64,000 nucleotides of DNA from Deltaproteobacteria bacterium RIFCSPHIGHO2_02_FULL_40_28 (GCA_001798135.1 MGRJ01000009.1:39345-103344), one strand, 5' to 3'; shown: positions 44,322-55,361, counted from the stretch's first letter. Made by a program: numbers and translations. Notes: generated from the letters alone by a model not told the origin.

Positions 44322-46070
44322 ATGGCTTTATTTCCAGAACAAATTTTAGATGAGATTCTTTCTCGTATCGATTTAGTAGGTCTTATTTCAGACTATCTCG
44401 AACTCAAAAAAGCAGGAAAAGATTACAAAGGGCTTTGTCCCTTCCACTCTGAAAAAACTCCCTCCTTTATGGTGAGTCCTGATAAAAATATTTATCATTG
44501 TTTTGGTTGTGCCGAGGGTGGAAATGCTTTTACTTTTACGATGAAAATGGAGGGGCTTAATTTTCCAGAAGCCGTAAAAAATCTGGCCGGGCGTTGTGGC
44601 GTGGATTTAAGCCTCTATGAAAAAAGGGATCCTGGAGAGCAAGAAAGCCCCACTGAAATTTTTTACAAAATTAATCGTTATGCCCTTTGGTTTTTTCAGG
44701 AAACTCTTAAATCTTCTTTGGGGAAGGATGCTTCCACCTATCTGCAAAAAAGAAAACTCACAGAGGCTACCATTTCCGAATTTAAAATTGGCTATGCTTC
44801 CAAAGATTGGGATAGTTTGGTCCAATTTTTTAAATCCAAAAATGTTCCTCTTGAGGCAGCCGCCAAACTAGGTCTTATTAAAAAACGAAAAGAAGGAGAT
44901 GGTTTTTACGATTTTTTTCGTGATCGTATTATGTTTCCTATTATGGATCCCGATGGGCGCATTTTAGGCTTTGGTGGAAGGCGCTTAAATGATGGTGGAG
45001 ATGAACCCAAGTATATTAATTCACCAGAATCTCCCATTTATCATAAGGGGCAATCTATTTTTGGTTTGTATCAAACTAAAAAACATATTCGCCATAGCGG
45101 GGAAGTGGTGCTGGTTGAAGGCTACATGGATTTAATTAGCCTCTATCAAGCAGGAATCACTTATCTAGCAGCACCCTTAGGGACGGCAATAACAAATCTC
45201 CAGATTCGATACCTTAAAAAATTAGCATCTCGTTTTTTACTTCTGCTTGATTCAGATGAGGCAGGTAAAAATGCCACACAAAGGGCTCTCGATTGTTTTT
45301 TGGCAGAAGGCATTCATCCTTACTTTGTGAGTTTATCCCAGGGTAAAGATCCAGATGAGGCCATCTCTCTTTTAGGAGTGAGCGGTGTAAAACATGAGAT
45401 TAAAATGGCCAAACCTGCTATCGAACAACTGCTGATTGAGGCTTATTCTACCCAGGGGCTTTCTCCATCGCAAAAAATAGAGAGATCGGCTCCTCTTAAA
45501 GCTTTAATTGATCGTCTTCCCCAAGTGTTAGAAAGAAAAGGGTATCTTGCACGTTTAGAACAAATTTTGGGTATTCATTCCTCTTTTTCGAGGCCAGAAT
45601 ATAGAGTGTCTTTTAAGGGGGGGGCGAAAGTATCCAATTTGCCTCAAAAAATTTCACTTGAAAGAATTCTTGTGCAGCTCTATGTCCACTATCCAACTAG
45701 ATTAGCCAGTATTTTTGACAAAGATTTGATTGAAGACTTTGAAGATGATGTTTTTAAAAATTTGATGCATGCTCTTTGTGAACAAATGGAGAAAGCAGGG
45801 GGGCTTCGTTTAGATCAATTGGTTTTACCAAATGGATCTTTCGAAGAAAAAATAATTTCAGAATTAGCTTTTGGCTCTCCCATAGAATTAGAATCCCAGG
45901 TTGATCAATTAGTAAATGATTGTATGATGCAACTGCGAAAAAATCATTTTAAAAAAGAATTAAAGGAGATTACAACCGCCATTCATGTAGCTGAAATGAA
46001 AAATAATCAGGAAGAGATTTCTAGTTTGATTATGCAGAAAAAAAATTTAGTTTCTAAAAATCCTAGATAG
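44322..46070 (+). CDS. dnaG: DNA primase
   Basis: Makes RNA primers at the replication fork. The 582 residues have the N-terminal CHC2 zinc finger (C39, H42, C60, C63: [18 protein letters not shown]), the catalytic core with GFGGRRL and [10 protein letters not shown], the [14 protein letters not shown] and [10 protein letters not shown], and a divergent C-terminal helicase-binding region. ATG 44322 follows AAAGAGAGA; an in-frame TTG at 44301 is less likely. Confidence 0.96.
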   Translation: MALFPEQILDEILSRIDLVGLISDYLELKKAGKDYKGLCPFHSEKTPSFMVSPDKNIYHCFGCAEGGNAFTFTMKMEGLNFPEAVKNLAGRCGVDLSLYEKRDPGEQESPTEIFYKINRYALWFFQETLKSSLGKDASTYLQKRKLTEATISEFKIGYASKDWDSLVQFFKSKNVPLEAAAKLGLIKKRKEGDGFYDFFRDRIMFPIMDPDGRILGFGGRRLNDGGDEPKYINSPESPIYHKGQSIFGLYQTKKHIRHSGEVVLVEGYMDLISLYQAGITYLAAPLGTAITNLQIRYLKKLASRFLLLLDSDEAGKNATQRALDCFLAEGIHPYFVSLSQGKDPDEAISLLGVSGVKHEIKMAKPAIEQLLIEAYSTQGLSPSQKIERSAPLKALIDRLPQVLERKGYLARLEQILGIHSSFSRPEYRVSFKGGAKVSNLPQKISLERILVQLYVHYPTRLASIFDKDLIEDFEDDVFKNLMHALCEQMEKAGGLRLDQLVLPNGSFEEKIISELAFGSPIELESQVDQLVNDCMMQLRKNHFKKELKEITTAIHVAEMKNNQEEISSLIMQKKNLVSKNPR

Positions 46071-46078
46071 GTAAACCC

Positions 46079-47896
46079 ATGGCAAAAGCTGAGAAAAAAA
46101 TTGAGTTAGATAAAAAAGAACTGCAAGATCTTATTGATCGCGGCAAACAAAAAGGTTTTTTAACTTTTGATGAAGTAAATAATGCTCTTCCCCAAAACAT
46201 TATTTCTGCTGCAGCCTTAGATCAAATTTTAGCTATTTTTGATGAGATGGAAATTTCTGTTGTTGAAAGTGATGATGATGCCAAAAAGAAAAAATCTGAT
46301 CCCGATTCTAAATCGGCTTCTGGTGAAGAACAAGATAGTGATGACGATGACGAGGCTGAAGAAGTGGAGGTTGTTGCTACAGATACCTTTGGTAAAGCCA
46401 ACGATCCCGTTCGCCTTTACTTAAGAAAAATGGGTCAGGTGCCTCTTTTAACCCGCGAGGGAGAAGTGCTTATCGCTAAAAGAATAGAAAAATGGGAAGA
46501 CCAAGTTCTTCAAATCATTTTAAGTTCCCCTATTGGAAGATTAGAAATTATCGATTTGGGTGATAAACTTCACAAGGGACAAATTCGTGTTTTTGATATC
46601 ATCAAAGAATTAGATGAAATGGAAACAGCTACCGAAGGGGATCTTTCTAAGATTGAGAACGACCACTATCAAAGAGTGTTAAAGCTGATTGGCAATGTAA
46701 AAAGTTTGGCTAAAGAATATAACCGTTATCATGCAAAACTCATAGGTCGATCCATGAGAGAAACCTTGCGCAAAAAGGCCGAAATAAAACGCAATGATGT
46801 GCAGGCCCGAATGGTAGAGTGTTTACGCGAGATCAATTTTAATCGTGATATGATCAATCGTGTTACTGATCAACACAAAGAGGTTATCGAAGAAATTGAA
46901 AATCTAGAGAGAACAATTCATAAAAATAGAGATAAATTGTGCGTATCACAACAGGAAGTCATGGATGTAGCTAGAAAGCTAAAGAGATCACCTTATCTTC
47001 AACGCAAGATTGTTGGGCAGTCTAAGTTATCTAAAGTAGAAGTTTTAAGTTTAGCTGATCAAATTCTTGAGATCGAAAAAAGTCTGCATAAGTTTGAGAA
47101 AAACTACGAAACTAATGTTCATGATTTAAAAAGAATTTATCGTGAATTAAAATATTCAGAATCTGAAGCCGATCGTGCCAAGGGGGATTTAGTAGAAGCT
47201 AATCTTCGGTTGGTGGTTTCTATTGCCAAGAAATATACCAATCGTGGATTGCAATTTCTCGATTTAATCCAAGAAGGCAATATTGGGCTGATGAAAGCTG
47301 TTGATAAGTTTGAATATAAAAGAGGATATAAATTTTCTACCTATGCCACGTGGTGGATTCGTCAGGCGATTACTCGTGCCATTGCTGATCAAGCGAGAAC
47401 CATTCGTATTCCTGTGCACATGATTGAAACGATCAATAAATTAGTACGTACCTCACGTTACTTGGTACAGGATAAGGGACGTGAGCCAACTCCAGAAGAA
47501 ATTGCTGAAAAAATGGAGATGCCATTAGAAAAAGTACGCAAGGTTTTAAAAATTGCCAAAGAACCCATTTCGCTTGAAACTCCTATTGGAGAAGAAGAAG
47601 ACAGTCATTTGGGAGATTTTATCGAAGACAAATCTGTTGTTTCACCTCAAGATGCTGCTTTTGGCATGAATTTGGGTGACCAAACCAAACATGTACTGGC
47701 AACCCTTACTCCACGTGAAGAAAAAGTACTTCGCATGCGCTTTGGTATTGGAGAAAGATCCGATCATACCTTAGAAGAAGTGGGTCGTGATTTTTCGGTG
47801 ACGAGAGAACGCATTCGTCAAATTGAAGCTAAAGCTCTACGAAAACTAAGACACCCCAGTCGTTCAAAGAAACTTCGTAGTTTTGTTGATTGGTAA
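46079..47896 (+). CDS. rpoD: Primary RNA polymerase sigma factor (sigma-70)
   Basis: Housekeeping sigma factor. The 605 residues have a region 1.1 at the N-terminus, a very acidic stretch near 75-105, region 1.2 at [21 protein letters not shown], regions 2.1-2.4 ([48 protein letters not shown]), region 3 and a region-4 helix-turn-helix ([23 protein letters not shown]). It lies eight bases after dnaG. Confidence 0.97.
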   Translation: MAKAEKKIELDKKELQDLIDRGKQKGFLTFDEVNNALPQNIISAAALDQILAIFDEMEISVVESDDDAKKKKSDPDSKSASGEEQDSDDDDEAEEVEVVATDTFGKANDPVRLYLRKMGQVPLLTREGEVLIAKRIEKWEDQVLQIILSSPIGRLEIIDLGDKLHKGQIRVFDIIKELDEMETATEGDLSKIENDHYQRVLKLIGNVKSLAKEYNRYHAKLIGRSMRETLRKKAEIKRNDVQARMVECLREINFNRDMINRVTDQHKEVIEEIENLERTIHKNRDKLCVSQQEVMDVARKLKRSPYLQRKIVGQSKLSKVEVLSLADQILEIEKSLHKFEKNYETNVHDLKRIYRELKYSESEADRAKGDLVEANLRLVVSIAKKYTNRGLQFLDLIQEGNIGLMKAVDKFEYKRGYKFSTYATWWIRQAITRAIADQARTIRIPVHMIETINKLVRTSRYLVQDKGREPTPEEIAEKMEMPLEKVRKVLKIAKEPISLETPIGEEEDSHLGDFIEDKSVVSPQDAAFGMNLGDQTKHVLATLTPREEKVLRMRFGIGERSDHTLEEVGRDFSVTRERIRQIEAKALRKLRHPSRSKKLRSFVDW

Positions 47897-49371
47897 TACG
47901 CTTTTTTTTCATTTTATTTTTTTGTCTTCTACCTGCCCCTTTTTTTGCAGCAGATTTTAATTTGTCCAAAGTTTTTGTATGGGATGGAATTACTAGTCAG
48001 CCTTATTTAGCTAGCCTCCATATTCAAGGCGATTCCATTAAAAAAATTGTAAAAGAAACTTCTTCTCCTGTTTCTAAAGGTAAATTTGAAGGAATGTATG
48101 TAATTCCTGGTCTCATTAATGCCCATGTGCATCTTTTAAACACGGCAGCTTGTCGGGCGGGATATGGTTTTACACCTTGGACTGCCTTGGAAAACCTCAC
48201 AGCTTTGCACCAAAGCGGGTTTACAACGGTTGCCGACATGGGAGCATGGCCTGTTTTGCTGGGAAAAATTAGGGTTTGGGCAGATCAAAATCCCCAAAAA
48301 AGTTCTCGTGTGGTTTTTGCCGGACCTGTGATGACCATTGCAAAAGGGTATCCTGATAATTGGATGCCTGCTGTATCTCGTATGGTAGGTGCCATTGCTT
48401 TGGTTGATGCTCAGAATGCAAAACAGGTAGTTCATCAAACAAAACAAAGTGGAGCTTCTCATATTAAAGTAGCTCTTCAAGAAAAAAGTTTCGGAGGAAA
48501 TCCTATTCCCATGATGGATGAAGAAACTCTTTTTACTTTAATTGATGCAGCGCATGGTGAAGGGCTTCCACTTTTTAGCCATGCTTTAACTATACAGGGT
48601 TATGAGGCAGGAATTAAAATGGGTGTGGATGCTTTTATTCATTCTCCTCTGGAAGAATTAACTCCTCAGTTGATAGATCAACTGGCGACGAAACAAATTC
48701 CCATTATTCCAACGGTTTGGATCTGGAAATCTCCTTGGGCTGTGCCCGAAGAAGAAAAAGCCCACTTGAGGTTTTATCAATCTTTTGTGACAAATAAAAT
48801 TGCCAAGCAGAGAGAAAATTATTTGAAAGATTATTTTACAACAGAAGATTTTCCATCTTATCTGATGGAAGAAACAGGAGTGTCAAAAATTGCAGCCAAG
48901 AAAAATTATGAGGCACAAAAAAGAAATTTAGAAAGATTGAGAGGCAAAAATGCCTTTTTTGTTTTTGGAACAGATGCCCCTTATTGTTTCGATATGGCAG
49001 GGGATTCTTACAAGGAAATGTTGGAATTAAAAAAGATTGGTTTTACCAATGAACAAATTCTTTTAATGGCCACACTTCATGCTGCTTTTATGTTAAAACT
49101 TCCTTTGTTAGGAAGTCTTGCGCCAGGACAAAAAGCTGATATGGTTATTTTAAATGGAAATCCCTTAGAGGATCTTTCGGTTTTAAGAGATCCTGTAGCT
49201 GTTGTTAGAGATGGAGAAATTTCCTATGGAAAAAATAAAATTACATGGAATGAAAAAGTAAAATCAATTTTGTTTTTTGCTCAGGCAGCTATTGAAACCA
49301 TAGGAGAAAGATTAAGTGTGAAGGTTTTCGAGAAAGGTCTGGATGCAAGGCGCGCGACAGAGGCCGACTGA
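47890..49371 (+). CDS. Secreted amidohydrolase (imidazolonepropionase-like), C-terminus formed by a repeat
   Basis: The 493 residues begin with a signal peptide ([17 protein letters not shown]). The amidohydrolase fold has the metal motif [17 protein letters not shown], and FGTDAPY with the catalytic Asp; the late [15 protein letters not shown] is typical of the family. TTG 47890 is the only start that keeps the signal peptide and overlaps the rpoD end by seven bases. The last residues ([12 protein letters not shown]) are encoded within the type-2 repeat element, so the original C-terminus has been replaced or extended. The substrate is unknown. Confidence 0.82.
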   Translation: MVIRFFFILFFCLLPAPFFAADFNLSKVFVWDGITSQPYLASLHIQGDSIKKIVKETSSPVSKGKFEGMYVIPGLINAHVHLLNTAACRAGYGFTPWTALENLTALHQSGFTTVADMGAWPVLLGKIRVWADQNPQKSSRVVFAGPVMTIAKGYPDNWMPAVSRMVGAIALVDAQNAKQVVHQTKQSGASHIKVALQEKSFGGNPIPMMDEETLFTLIDAAHGEGLPLFSHALTIQGYEAGIKMGVDAFIHSPLEELTPQLIDQLATKQIPIIPTVWIWKSPWAVPEEEKAHLRFYQSFVTNKIAKQRENYLKDYFTTEDFPSYLMEETGVSKIAAKKNYEAQKRNLERLRGKNAFFVFGTDAPYCFDMAGDSYKEMLELKKIGFTNEQILLMATLHAAFMLKLPLLGSLAPGQKADMVILNGNPLEDLSVLRDPVAVVRDGEISYGKNKITWNEKVKSILFFAQAAIETIGERLSVKVFEKGLDARRATEAD

Positions 49372-49446
49372 GGCGTAGTTTAATATTACGCCGCAGGGAG
49401 TGCCGATGGAGCGCAACGCAGCAGGCAGGCCTTGATCGGAAACCGT
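49321..49446 (+). repeat. Type-2 core element with inverted arms, upstream of the CAT tRNA
   Basis: The core (49345-49421) has AGGCCGACTGAGGCGTA, TACGCCGCA and GCAACGCAGC in the same order as the element at 16987-17060. The arms, AAGGTTTTCGAGAAAGGTC (left) and the reverse complement ACGGTTTCCGATCAAGGCC (right), agree at most positions with each other and not with the other copy. The left arm lies in the amidohydrolase coding sequence; the right arm ends three bases before the tRNA. Confidence 0.75.
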
Positions 49447-49448
49447 AA

Positions 49449-49522
<74 letters not shown>

Positions 49523-49570
49523 CTTAGGATCATTGGTTCCTTTGGGGTGTTCAGCCAAATGCTGCGCATT

Positions 49571-49597
49571 TGCGGTTCAAGTCCTGGAGGGCCCACA
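49571..49597 (+). pseudogene. Partial duplicate of the tRNA 3' end
   Basis: GGTTCAAGTCC and AGGGCCCAC, in order and in phase, repeat the T-loop and acceptor 3' side of the tRNA about 70 bases upstream (GGTTCGAGTCC, AGGGCCCAC). No matching 5' half is seen. It may be a decayed tandem tRNA copy or one half of an old attachment-site duplication. Confidence 0.55.
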
Positions 49598-49652
49598 TTT
49601 TGATCGTAAAAAAATAGCTTGAAATTATTTTAACCTCATGTTTAAATGAGGT

Positions 49653-49892
49653 ATGGAAAACACACTTTCAATACAAAATCTAAGAGAAAACCTTCCCGCC
49701 GTGATCAAAGACCTCCAAAAAGGGGAATCTTTTGTACTGATTTATCGCAGTCAGCCGGTGGGGCATTTGATGCCTCTCTCAGAAACTCCAAAGAATAAAT
49801 CGGCTTTAAGTCAAATCTTGGTTCGACCATCAAAATCTCTACTATTCAAATCTTCCAAAAGAGCCGTAAAACTGGTTCGTGACGAGAGATAA
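49653..49892 (+). CDS. Phd/YefM-like antitoxin
   Basis: The 79-residue protein has the N-terminal Phd/YefM fold: LSIQNLRENLPAVIKDLQKGESFVLIYR, then QPVGHLMPL, and a basic C-terminal tail that would wrap the toxin. It represses its own operon in known systems. The PIN-domain toxin starts four bases after its stop. The pair lies directly downstream of the tRNA and its partial duplicate. Confidence 0.85.
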   Translation: MENTLSIQNLRENLPAVIKDLQKGESFVLIYRSQPVGHLMPLSETPKNKSALSQILVRPSKSLLFKSSKRAVKLVRDER

Positions 49893-49896
49893 AAGT

Positions 49897-50322
49897 ATGT
49901 ACCTCGTTATTGATACTTCCGTATTCATTACAGCCTGGAATAGTAGTGAAGTTCATCATAGGCAAACTGGATCCTTTTTCGAACAAGCATTAGACGACGA
50001 TGATATTCACCTGATTGTTCCTGAATTAGTTGTTTATGAAGTGGCGAATGTTTTGACTCGACTTGGGTTTGGAAAAAAAATCAGAGAATATCTTTCTGTT
50101 TTTGAGCAGAATGGAATGGAAATCATTCCTTTCAGTTCCGAATTATTTGATTCGTTTATGCATATTTCTACACTTCTCAACCTTAAAACTTCCGACTTGA
50201 TTGTTTGTGCCACCGCCTCTCTTTCAAAGGCCTTTCTTATGAGTTGGGATAAGCGATTTTTGTCTCAGGCTTCCAAGGTTGTTAAAGCGCAAACGCCTTC
50301 TGATTTTTTGAAAAAATTATAA
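49897..50322 (+). CDS. PIN-domain toxin (VapC-like)
   Basis: The 141 residues match PIN ribonucleases: first acidic residue in LVIDTSVF (D6), VPELVVYEVANVL with the conserved Glu, TSDLIVCATASL with the third acidic residue and SWDKRF with the last. ATG 49897 follows GAGAG and is preferred to the GTG at 49879, which overlaps the antitoxin. RNA target unknown. Confidence 0.87.
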   Translation: MYLVIDTSVFITAWNSSEVHHRQTGSFFEQALDDDDIHLIVPELVVYEVANVLTRLGFGKKIREYLSVFEQNGMEIIPFSSELFDSFMHISTLLNLKTSDLIVCATASLSKAFLMSWDKRFLSQASKVVKAQTPSDFLKKL

Positions 50323-50368
50323 CTATTTTATTTGCCAATTTTGTTTATTTGTTTAATCTAGATTTTCT

Positions 50369-52153
50369 ATGTCCGAATTTATTAACAAGTATGTAAGAAC
50401 TCATAGTTGTTGTGCCTTAAATAAGTTTGATGAGGGTAAGGAAGTTGTTCTTATGGGTTGGGTTGCTACCCGTCGTGATCATGGAGGACTTATCTTTGTA
50501 GATTTGCGCGATAGGGAAGGTATGACCCAAATTGTTTTTAATCCCGAAACCGATCAAAGAGTGCACGAACTAGCAGGCCATTTGCGTAGTGAATATTGTT
50601 TGGGCATTACTGGCAAAGTTCATCTTCGTCCTCAGGGCATGAGTAATCCAAAATTAAAAACAGGGGACATCGAAATTATTGTGAACGATTTTGAAGTTTT
50701 TAATAAATCCAAAACTCCACCTTTTCCAATTGAAGATGCTATTGATACAAATGAAGATACTCGTTTACAGTATCGTTATCTCGATTTGCGCAGAAGCCCC
50801 CTTCAAAAAAATATGCGTATTCGTTCTGAGGTAGCCAGGGTAACAAGAGATTATCTTTTCAAAAAAGGATTTTTAGAAATAGAAACCCCCTTTTTAACCA
50901 AATCAACGCCAGAAGGAGCAAGAGATTACCTAGTGCCTTCGCGTGTGCATCATGGACAGTTTTATGCACTCCCTCAATCCCCCCAACTTTTTAAACAATT
51001 ACTGATGGTAGCTGGTTTTGAGCGCTACTTCCAAATTGTGCGTTGTTTTCGAGATGAAGATTTAAGAGCCGATCGTCAGCCCGAGTTTACTCAAATTGAT
51101 TTGGAAATGTCTTTTGTTAATCGTGATCAAGTGATGGAAGTAATGGAGGGATTAATTATTTCTCTCTGGAAGGAAGTTTTGAATATTGAAATTACAGCTC
51201 CCATTCCTCGCATTACCTACGATGAAAGTTTAAGACGTTTTGGTTTAGATGCTCCGGATATGCGCTATGGGCTTGAGTTAGAAGTGGTTACCGATATTTT
51301 TGAAAAATCAGGTTTTAAAGTTTTTCAAACAGTAGCCAGTACGGGTGGGTTAATTCAGGCTTTAAAGATTCCTCAAAAATCAGATTTTACTCGTTCTGAG
51401 ATTGATGAGTTTACAAGTTTTGTAGGAATTTATGGAGCCAAGGGTTTGGCCTACATTAAAATTTTAGAAAATGAATGGCAATCGCCCATCACTAAATTTC
51501 TTTCAGATGCTGAAAAACAAGAACTCAAAAAGAGATTAAGTTTAATCGTGGGGGATATTGTTTTCTTTGGAGCAGGGAAGCAAAAAGTAGTTCACGAATC
51601 CCTGGGACATTTGCGAAAAGAAATTGCACGCAAGTTGGGACTAGCAGATCCTAAAAAACAAAGTTTTGTTTGGGTTGTCGATTTTCCTCTTTTTGCTTGG
51701 GATGAAGAAGAAAAAAGACCCGTAGCTGTTCATCATCCCTTTACAGCTCCCCGTGCGGAAGATATTTCACTCATGGAAAAAGAGCCTTTGAAAGCTAAAA
51801 CAGATGCCTATGATTTGGTGCTTAATGGGAGCGAGATTGGTGGAGGATCTATTCGTATTCATGACAATGCTGTTCAGAAAAAAGTTTTTGATCTTTTAAA
51901 ACTCTCCGATAGCGAGGCTAACGAAAAATTTGGTTTTCTTTTGGAAGCCTTGCAATTTGGAGCTCCCCCCCATGGGGGTTTAGCCTTTGGGCTTGATCGT
52001 ATTGTGATGCTGATGACAAATTCACCCAGTATTCGTGATGTGATTGCCTTCCCTAAAACTCAAAAAGCAACCGACCCCATGACGGAGGCCCCAAGTAGCG
52101 TTAATCCCAAACAACTTCTTGAATTGGGAATTAAAGTTGAAAATAAGTCCTAA
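50369..52153 (+). CDS. aspS: Aspartyl-tRNA synthetase
   Basis: Class II synthetase of the long bacterial type (594 residues). An N-terminal OB-fold anticodon-binding domain (VLMGWVATRRDHGGLIFVDLRD) precedes motif 2 (FRDEDLRADRQPEFTQIDLEMSF region), a GAD insert domain and motif 3 (GLAFGLDRIVML). Because gatCA are present and no asnS is seen, it may also charge tRNA-Asn; this is inference. Confidence 0.96.
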   Translation: MSEFINKYVRTHSCCALNKFDEGKEVVLMGWVATRRDHGGLIFVDLRDREGMTQIVFNPETDQRVHELAGHLRSEYCLGITGKVHLRPQGMSNPKLKTGDIEIIVNDFEVFNKSKTPPFPIEDAIDTNEDTRLQYRYLDLRRSPLQKNMRIRSEVARVTRDYLFKKGFLEIETPFLTKSTPEGARDYLVPSRVHHGQFYALPQSPQLFKQLLMVAGFERYFQIVRCFRDEDLRADRQPEFTQIDLEMSFVNRDQVMEVMEGLIISLWKEVLNIEITAPIPRITYDESLRRFGLDAPDMRYGLELEVVTDIFEKSGFKVFQTVASTGGLIQALKIPQKSDFTRSEIDEFTSFVGIYGAKGLAYIKILENEWQSPITKFLSDAEKQELKKRLSLIVGDIVFFGAGKQKVVHESLGHLRKEIARKLGLADPKKQSFVWVVDFPLFAWDEEEKRPVAVHHPFTAPRAEDISLMEKEPLKAKTDAYDLVLNGSEIGGGSIRIHDNAVQKKVFDLLKLSDSEANEKFGFLLEALQFGAPPHGGLAFGLDRIVMLMTNSPSIRDVIAFPKTQKATDPMTEAPSSVNPKQLLELGIKVENKS

Positions 52154-52277
52154 ATTCCGGCATTTTTTACCCTTGTGTATGTTAATAAATTGACGACACA
52201 CAAACTACTTTCTCCTCATACTATTAAAAAATACATTAAAATCATATAGTTAACAAAATAAAAGCTTATCTTATCTC

Positions 52278-52293
52278 TGGCACATCCCTTGCT
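52278..52293 (+). promoter_or_regulatory. Sigma-54 (-24/-12) promoter
   Basis: TGGCACATCCCTTGCT fits the sigma-54 consensus, with the GG at 52279-52280 and the GC at 52291-52292 at the required spacing. Transcription would start near 52304, 135 bases before the MCE-protein gene. rpoN itself is at 24378. Confidence 0.78.
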
Positions 52294-52303
52294 ATACTTA
52301 ATA

Positions 52304-52380
52304 AGGTCGGGTTGAAGTTTTTTCCACCCCAACGGTAGAGGGGGTTCGGGATTGGGTAGGCCAATCTGGACCTCCTCTTT
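52304..52380 (+). ncRNA. Structured leader or small RNA downstream of the sigma-54 promoter
   Basis: After the predicted start, GTTG (52311) can pair with CAAC near 52330. Then AGAGGGGGTTC (52337-52347) pairs with GGACCTCCTCT (52368-52378), enclosing a second stem ATTGG / CCAAT (52351-52355, 52361-52365). It is more GC-rich than its surroundings. No known riboswitch class is recognised. It may be a leader of the MCE gene or an independent small RNA. Confidence 0.45.
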
Positions 52381-52438
52381 CCATTTCTATCGTCATAATT
52401 TATTGATTCTCTTTTAAAAAATCGCTACAAGTCTGTTA

Positions 52439-53800
52439 GTGCATTGGAAAAATAATTCTCAAGTTAAGGTGGGTTTGTTTGTTTTAGGTGTTCTTGTCAT
52501 CCTCATCTACATCACTTTAAGAATTGGTGGCTCTGGTTTTAGTGCTGGTGGCCATTACACCGTGTATGTAGCCGTCAACTCTGCCGTTGGTCTTACTAAA
52601 AAAGCACCCGTTCAAATTGCAGGAGTTCCTGTTGGTTTTGTAAGTGATATCGAACTTATCGAAAATCAAAAAGCCAGACTTAAACTTAAAATTAAAAGAG
52701 GTGTTCTTGTTTCTTCCGATGCCCAAGTGCAAATTAAAGCTCAGGGATTTTTAGGTGATACCTACATTGAAATTTATCAACCAGGCCCCATCACCACTCA
52801 ACTTGAAACAGGCCAAACGTTAAACAATGTAGCTACCTATGGAGATATTTCACAAGTAGCCGGGCAAGTGGGTGCCATTGCTGAAGATATCAAGGCTGTA
52901 ACGGCTACTCTTAAAACTCTCATGGCAGGGGATGATTCTTCTTTTGCTAAATCTCTTAAAAATATTGAGGCCATTACTAGTTCTTTAGGCCGTGTGTCTG
53001 TTCAAAATGAAGGAAATTTAAATACCATTGTAGCTAATTTAAAAGCCCTGTCTGAAAATTTAAATTTAATTGTAGCTCGTAATACCTCTAACGTTGATCA
53101 AACGTTGGGTGATTTAGCCGATGCTGCTTCTAAAATTCGAAATGGTGAAGGAACTATTGGCCGGTTGATTAATGATGATGAAACCGTTGAAAAACTTAAT
53201 GAGTCACTTGATCAGTTAAATAATGTTTTAGGAACTACCAGTAAAATGCAAATCGATTTAGGTTACAAAACAGAATACCTAGGAACCACAGAAGCTTTTA
53301 AACATTATGTTTCATTAAAATTAAAACCCAAACCTGATAAATATTTTATTTTTGAATTTGTGGATGATCCAGCTCCTGATTCTAGTTTTGAAACACGCCA
53401 AACCACCATTACCAGTGGGGGAGTATCAACAGAAGTTACCGAAGAAATTGAAACAACCCAGGAAGATAAATTTCGTTTTACGGCGCAACTTGCAAAAGAA
53501 TTTTATGGTTTAACTGTGCGTGGGGGCCTTATTGAATCAAGTGGGGGTGTGGGGCTTGATTATGATTATGGTCCTTTTGGTGTCGACTTGTCATTTTTTG
53601 ATCTTGAAACCAAACGAGGTGAAAAACCACATCTCAAAGCTGGTGGTTCGGTTAATCTGACTAAGAATTTATTTTTAACTGGTGGGTTGGATGACATGTT
53701 AAATCCTGACCAAGATACCGATTGGTACATGGGAGCAGGGCTTGAAATTACAGATGAAGATTTAAAATCCATTTTTGGTCTCATGAGTTTAAAACCTTAG
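52439..53800 (+). CDS. MCE (MlaD-type) protein with extra C-terminal beta-rich domain
   Basis: The 453 residues have an N-terminal membrane anchor (KVGLFVLGVLVILIYITL), an MCE domain at about 35-120 (VYVAVNSAVGLTKKAPVQIAG, GDTYIEI), a helical stretch of about 130-275 and a C-terminal region of alternating beta strands ending in GLEITDEDLKSIFGLM, with the look of an outer-membrane sheet. MlaD proteins form hexameric rings for phospholipid transfer between membranes. No MlaE or MlaF gene is adjacent. It starts with GTG and sits behind the sigma-54 promoter. Confidence 0.87.
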   Translation: MHWKNNSQVKVGLFVLGVLVILIYITLRIGGSGFSAGGHYTVYVAVNSAVGLTKKAPVQIAGVPVGFVSDIELIENQKARLKLKIKRGVLVSSDAQVQIKAQGFLGDTYIEIYQPGPITTQLETGQTLNNVATYGDISQVAGQVGAIAEDIKAVTATLKTLMAGDDSSFAKSLKNIEAITSSLGRVSVQNEGNLNTIVANLKALSENLNLIVARNTSNVDQTLGDLADAASKIRNGEGTIGRLINDDETVEKLNESLDQLNNVLGTTSKMQIDLGYKTEYLGTTEAFKHYVSLKLKPKPDKYFIFEFVDDPAPDSSFETRQTTITSGGVSTEVTEEIETTQEDKFRFTAQLAKEFYGLTVRGGLIESSGGVGLDYDYGPFGVDLSFFDLETKRGEKPHLKAGGSVNLTKNLFLTGGLDDMLNPDQDTDWYMGAGLEITDEDLKSIFGLMSLKP

Positions 53801-53809
53801 GAAAATGTT

Positions 53810-55351
53810 ATGCCTAAAATTACACGTGCCATTATGAGTGTTACCGATAAAACAGGCATTGTAGAGCTTGGAAAAGTTTTGCAAGCGTGCCATGTTGAAA
53901 TTCTTTCAACTGGTGGTACCGCAAAAGCCTTAAGGGATGCGGGTATTGCTGTGGTTGATGTAGCGGCCTACACAGGATCTCCAGAGATTTTGGATGGAAG
54001 ATTAAAAACTCTTCATCCCATGATTGAAGGAGGTATTTTAGGAATACGCAGTAATGCAAAACATCAGGAGGAGATGAAAAAAGAAAAAATAAAACCCATC
54101 GATTTGGTGGTGGTTAACCTCTATGAATTTGAAAAAACAACAGCCGATCCCAACTGTAGTTTAGAACATGCCATCGAAAATATCGATATTGGCGGACCTA
54201 CGATGCTTCGGGCAGCTGCTAAAAATCATCCCTTTGTTACTGTGGTTTGTGATCCCGGTGATTATCCTGCCTTAATCAACGAACTTCAAAAAAGTCAGGG
54301 AGTGGTGAGTGAAAAAACTAATTTTACTTTGGCTGTTAAGGTTTTTCAAAAAACAGCTGCGTATGACGGTGCGATTGCAGGTTATCTTGCCAAAAAAGTA
54401 GCAGATCAAGGTTTGGGTTTTTCTGATGTTTTAAGTTTAAATTTTAAAAAAATTCAGGATTTGCGTTATGGAGAAAATCCCCATCAAAAGGCTGCTGTTT
54501 ATAAATCGAGTTTTGAGCATGATGGGATTATCGATGGTATTCAACTTCAAGGAAAAGAACTGTCTTACAACAATTATGCCGATCTTGATTCGGCTTATCG
54601 TTTAGTGAGTATGTTTGCAGAGCCAGCAGTTGTTATTATTAAACATGCAAATCCTTGTGGAGTTGCTATTGCTGAAAAACTAGTCGATGCTTTTATTAAA
54701 GCCCGCGCGGGTGATCCTCTTTCTAGTTTTGGCGGCATTGTAGGGCTTAACCAAACTTTAGATGGACCTACAGCAAAAATAATTTCAGAAACTTTTTTCG
54801 AATGTATTGTAGCTCCCAATTTTGATCCAGAAGCTTTAAATATTTTGTCTAAAAAAACAAATTTAAGATTACTCAAACTTAAAACTTTTCAAAATAAGGG
54901 AAGCCTAGAAATTAAAAAAATTTCAGGAGGGTTGCTTGTGCAAGATGCAGATTGTGGGGTTCCTTCTGAATTAAAGGTGGTTACCAAACGGGCACCAAGT
55001 CTTGCAGAAATGAAAGAACTTCAATTTGCTTGGAAAGTTGTCAAACAAGTAAAATCCAATGCCATTGTTTTTACGCAAAACGGTCAAACTCTTGGGATTG
55101 GGGCGGGGCAGATGAGCCGGGTTGATTCGGTTAAAATTGCAGCGATAAAATCCCAAAAGAGTTTGCAAGGAGCTGTCATGGCCTCGGATGCTTTTTTTCC
55201 TTTTCGTGATGGTTTAGATGAAGCAGCTCGTATGGGCATTAAGGCAGTGATTCAACCAGGGGGATCGGTGAAGGATTCGGAAGTAATAGCAGCAGCCGAT
55301 GAGCATGGGATTGCGATGGTGTTTACGGGAATGAGACATTTTTTGCATTAA
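53810..55351 (+). CDS. purH: Bifunctional AICAR formyltransferase/IMP cyclohydrolase
   Basis: Last two steps of IMP synthesis. The 513 residues have the N-terminal cyclohydrolase ([42 protein letters not shown]) and the C-terminal formyltransferase ([23 protein letters not shown], and [14 protein letters not shown] near the end). AGGAAAATGTT precedes the ATG. A large inverted element starts just beyond the stop. Confidence 0.96.
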   Translation: MPKITRAIMSVTDKTGIVELGKVLQACHVEILSTGGTAKALRDAGIAVVDVAAYTGSPEILDGRLKTLHPMIEGGILGIRSNAKHQEEMKKEKIKPIDLVVVNLYEFEKTTADPNCSLEHAIENIDIGGPTMLRAAAKNHPFVTVVCDPGDYPALINELQKSQGVVSEKTNFTLAVKVFQKTAAYDGAIAGYLAKKVADQGLGFSDVLSLNFKKIQDLRYGENPHQKAAVYKSSFEHDGIIDGIQLQGKELSYNNYADLDSAYRLVSMFAEPAVVIIKHANPCGVAIAEKLVDAFIKARAGDPLSSFGGIVGLNQTLDGPTAKIISETFFECIVAPNFDPEALNILSKKTNLRLLKLKTFQNKGSLEIKKISGGLLVQDADCGVPSELKVVTKRAPSLAEMKELQFAWKVVKQVKSNAIVFTQNGQTLGIGAGQMSRVDSVKIAAIKSQKSLQGAVMASDAFFPFRDGLDEAARMGIKAVIQPGGSVKDSEVIAAADEHGIAMVFTGMRHFLH

Positions 55352-55361
55352 ATTCCAATAA

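Noticed and set aside
52304-52380. The leader before the MCE gene as SRP RNA, 6S RNA or a c-di-GMP riboswitch.
   Set aside because: The conserved GGAAGCAGCC region of SRP RNA is absent, the length is too short for 6S, and no known riboswitch motif can be matched by eye.
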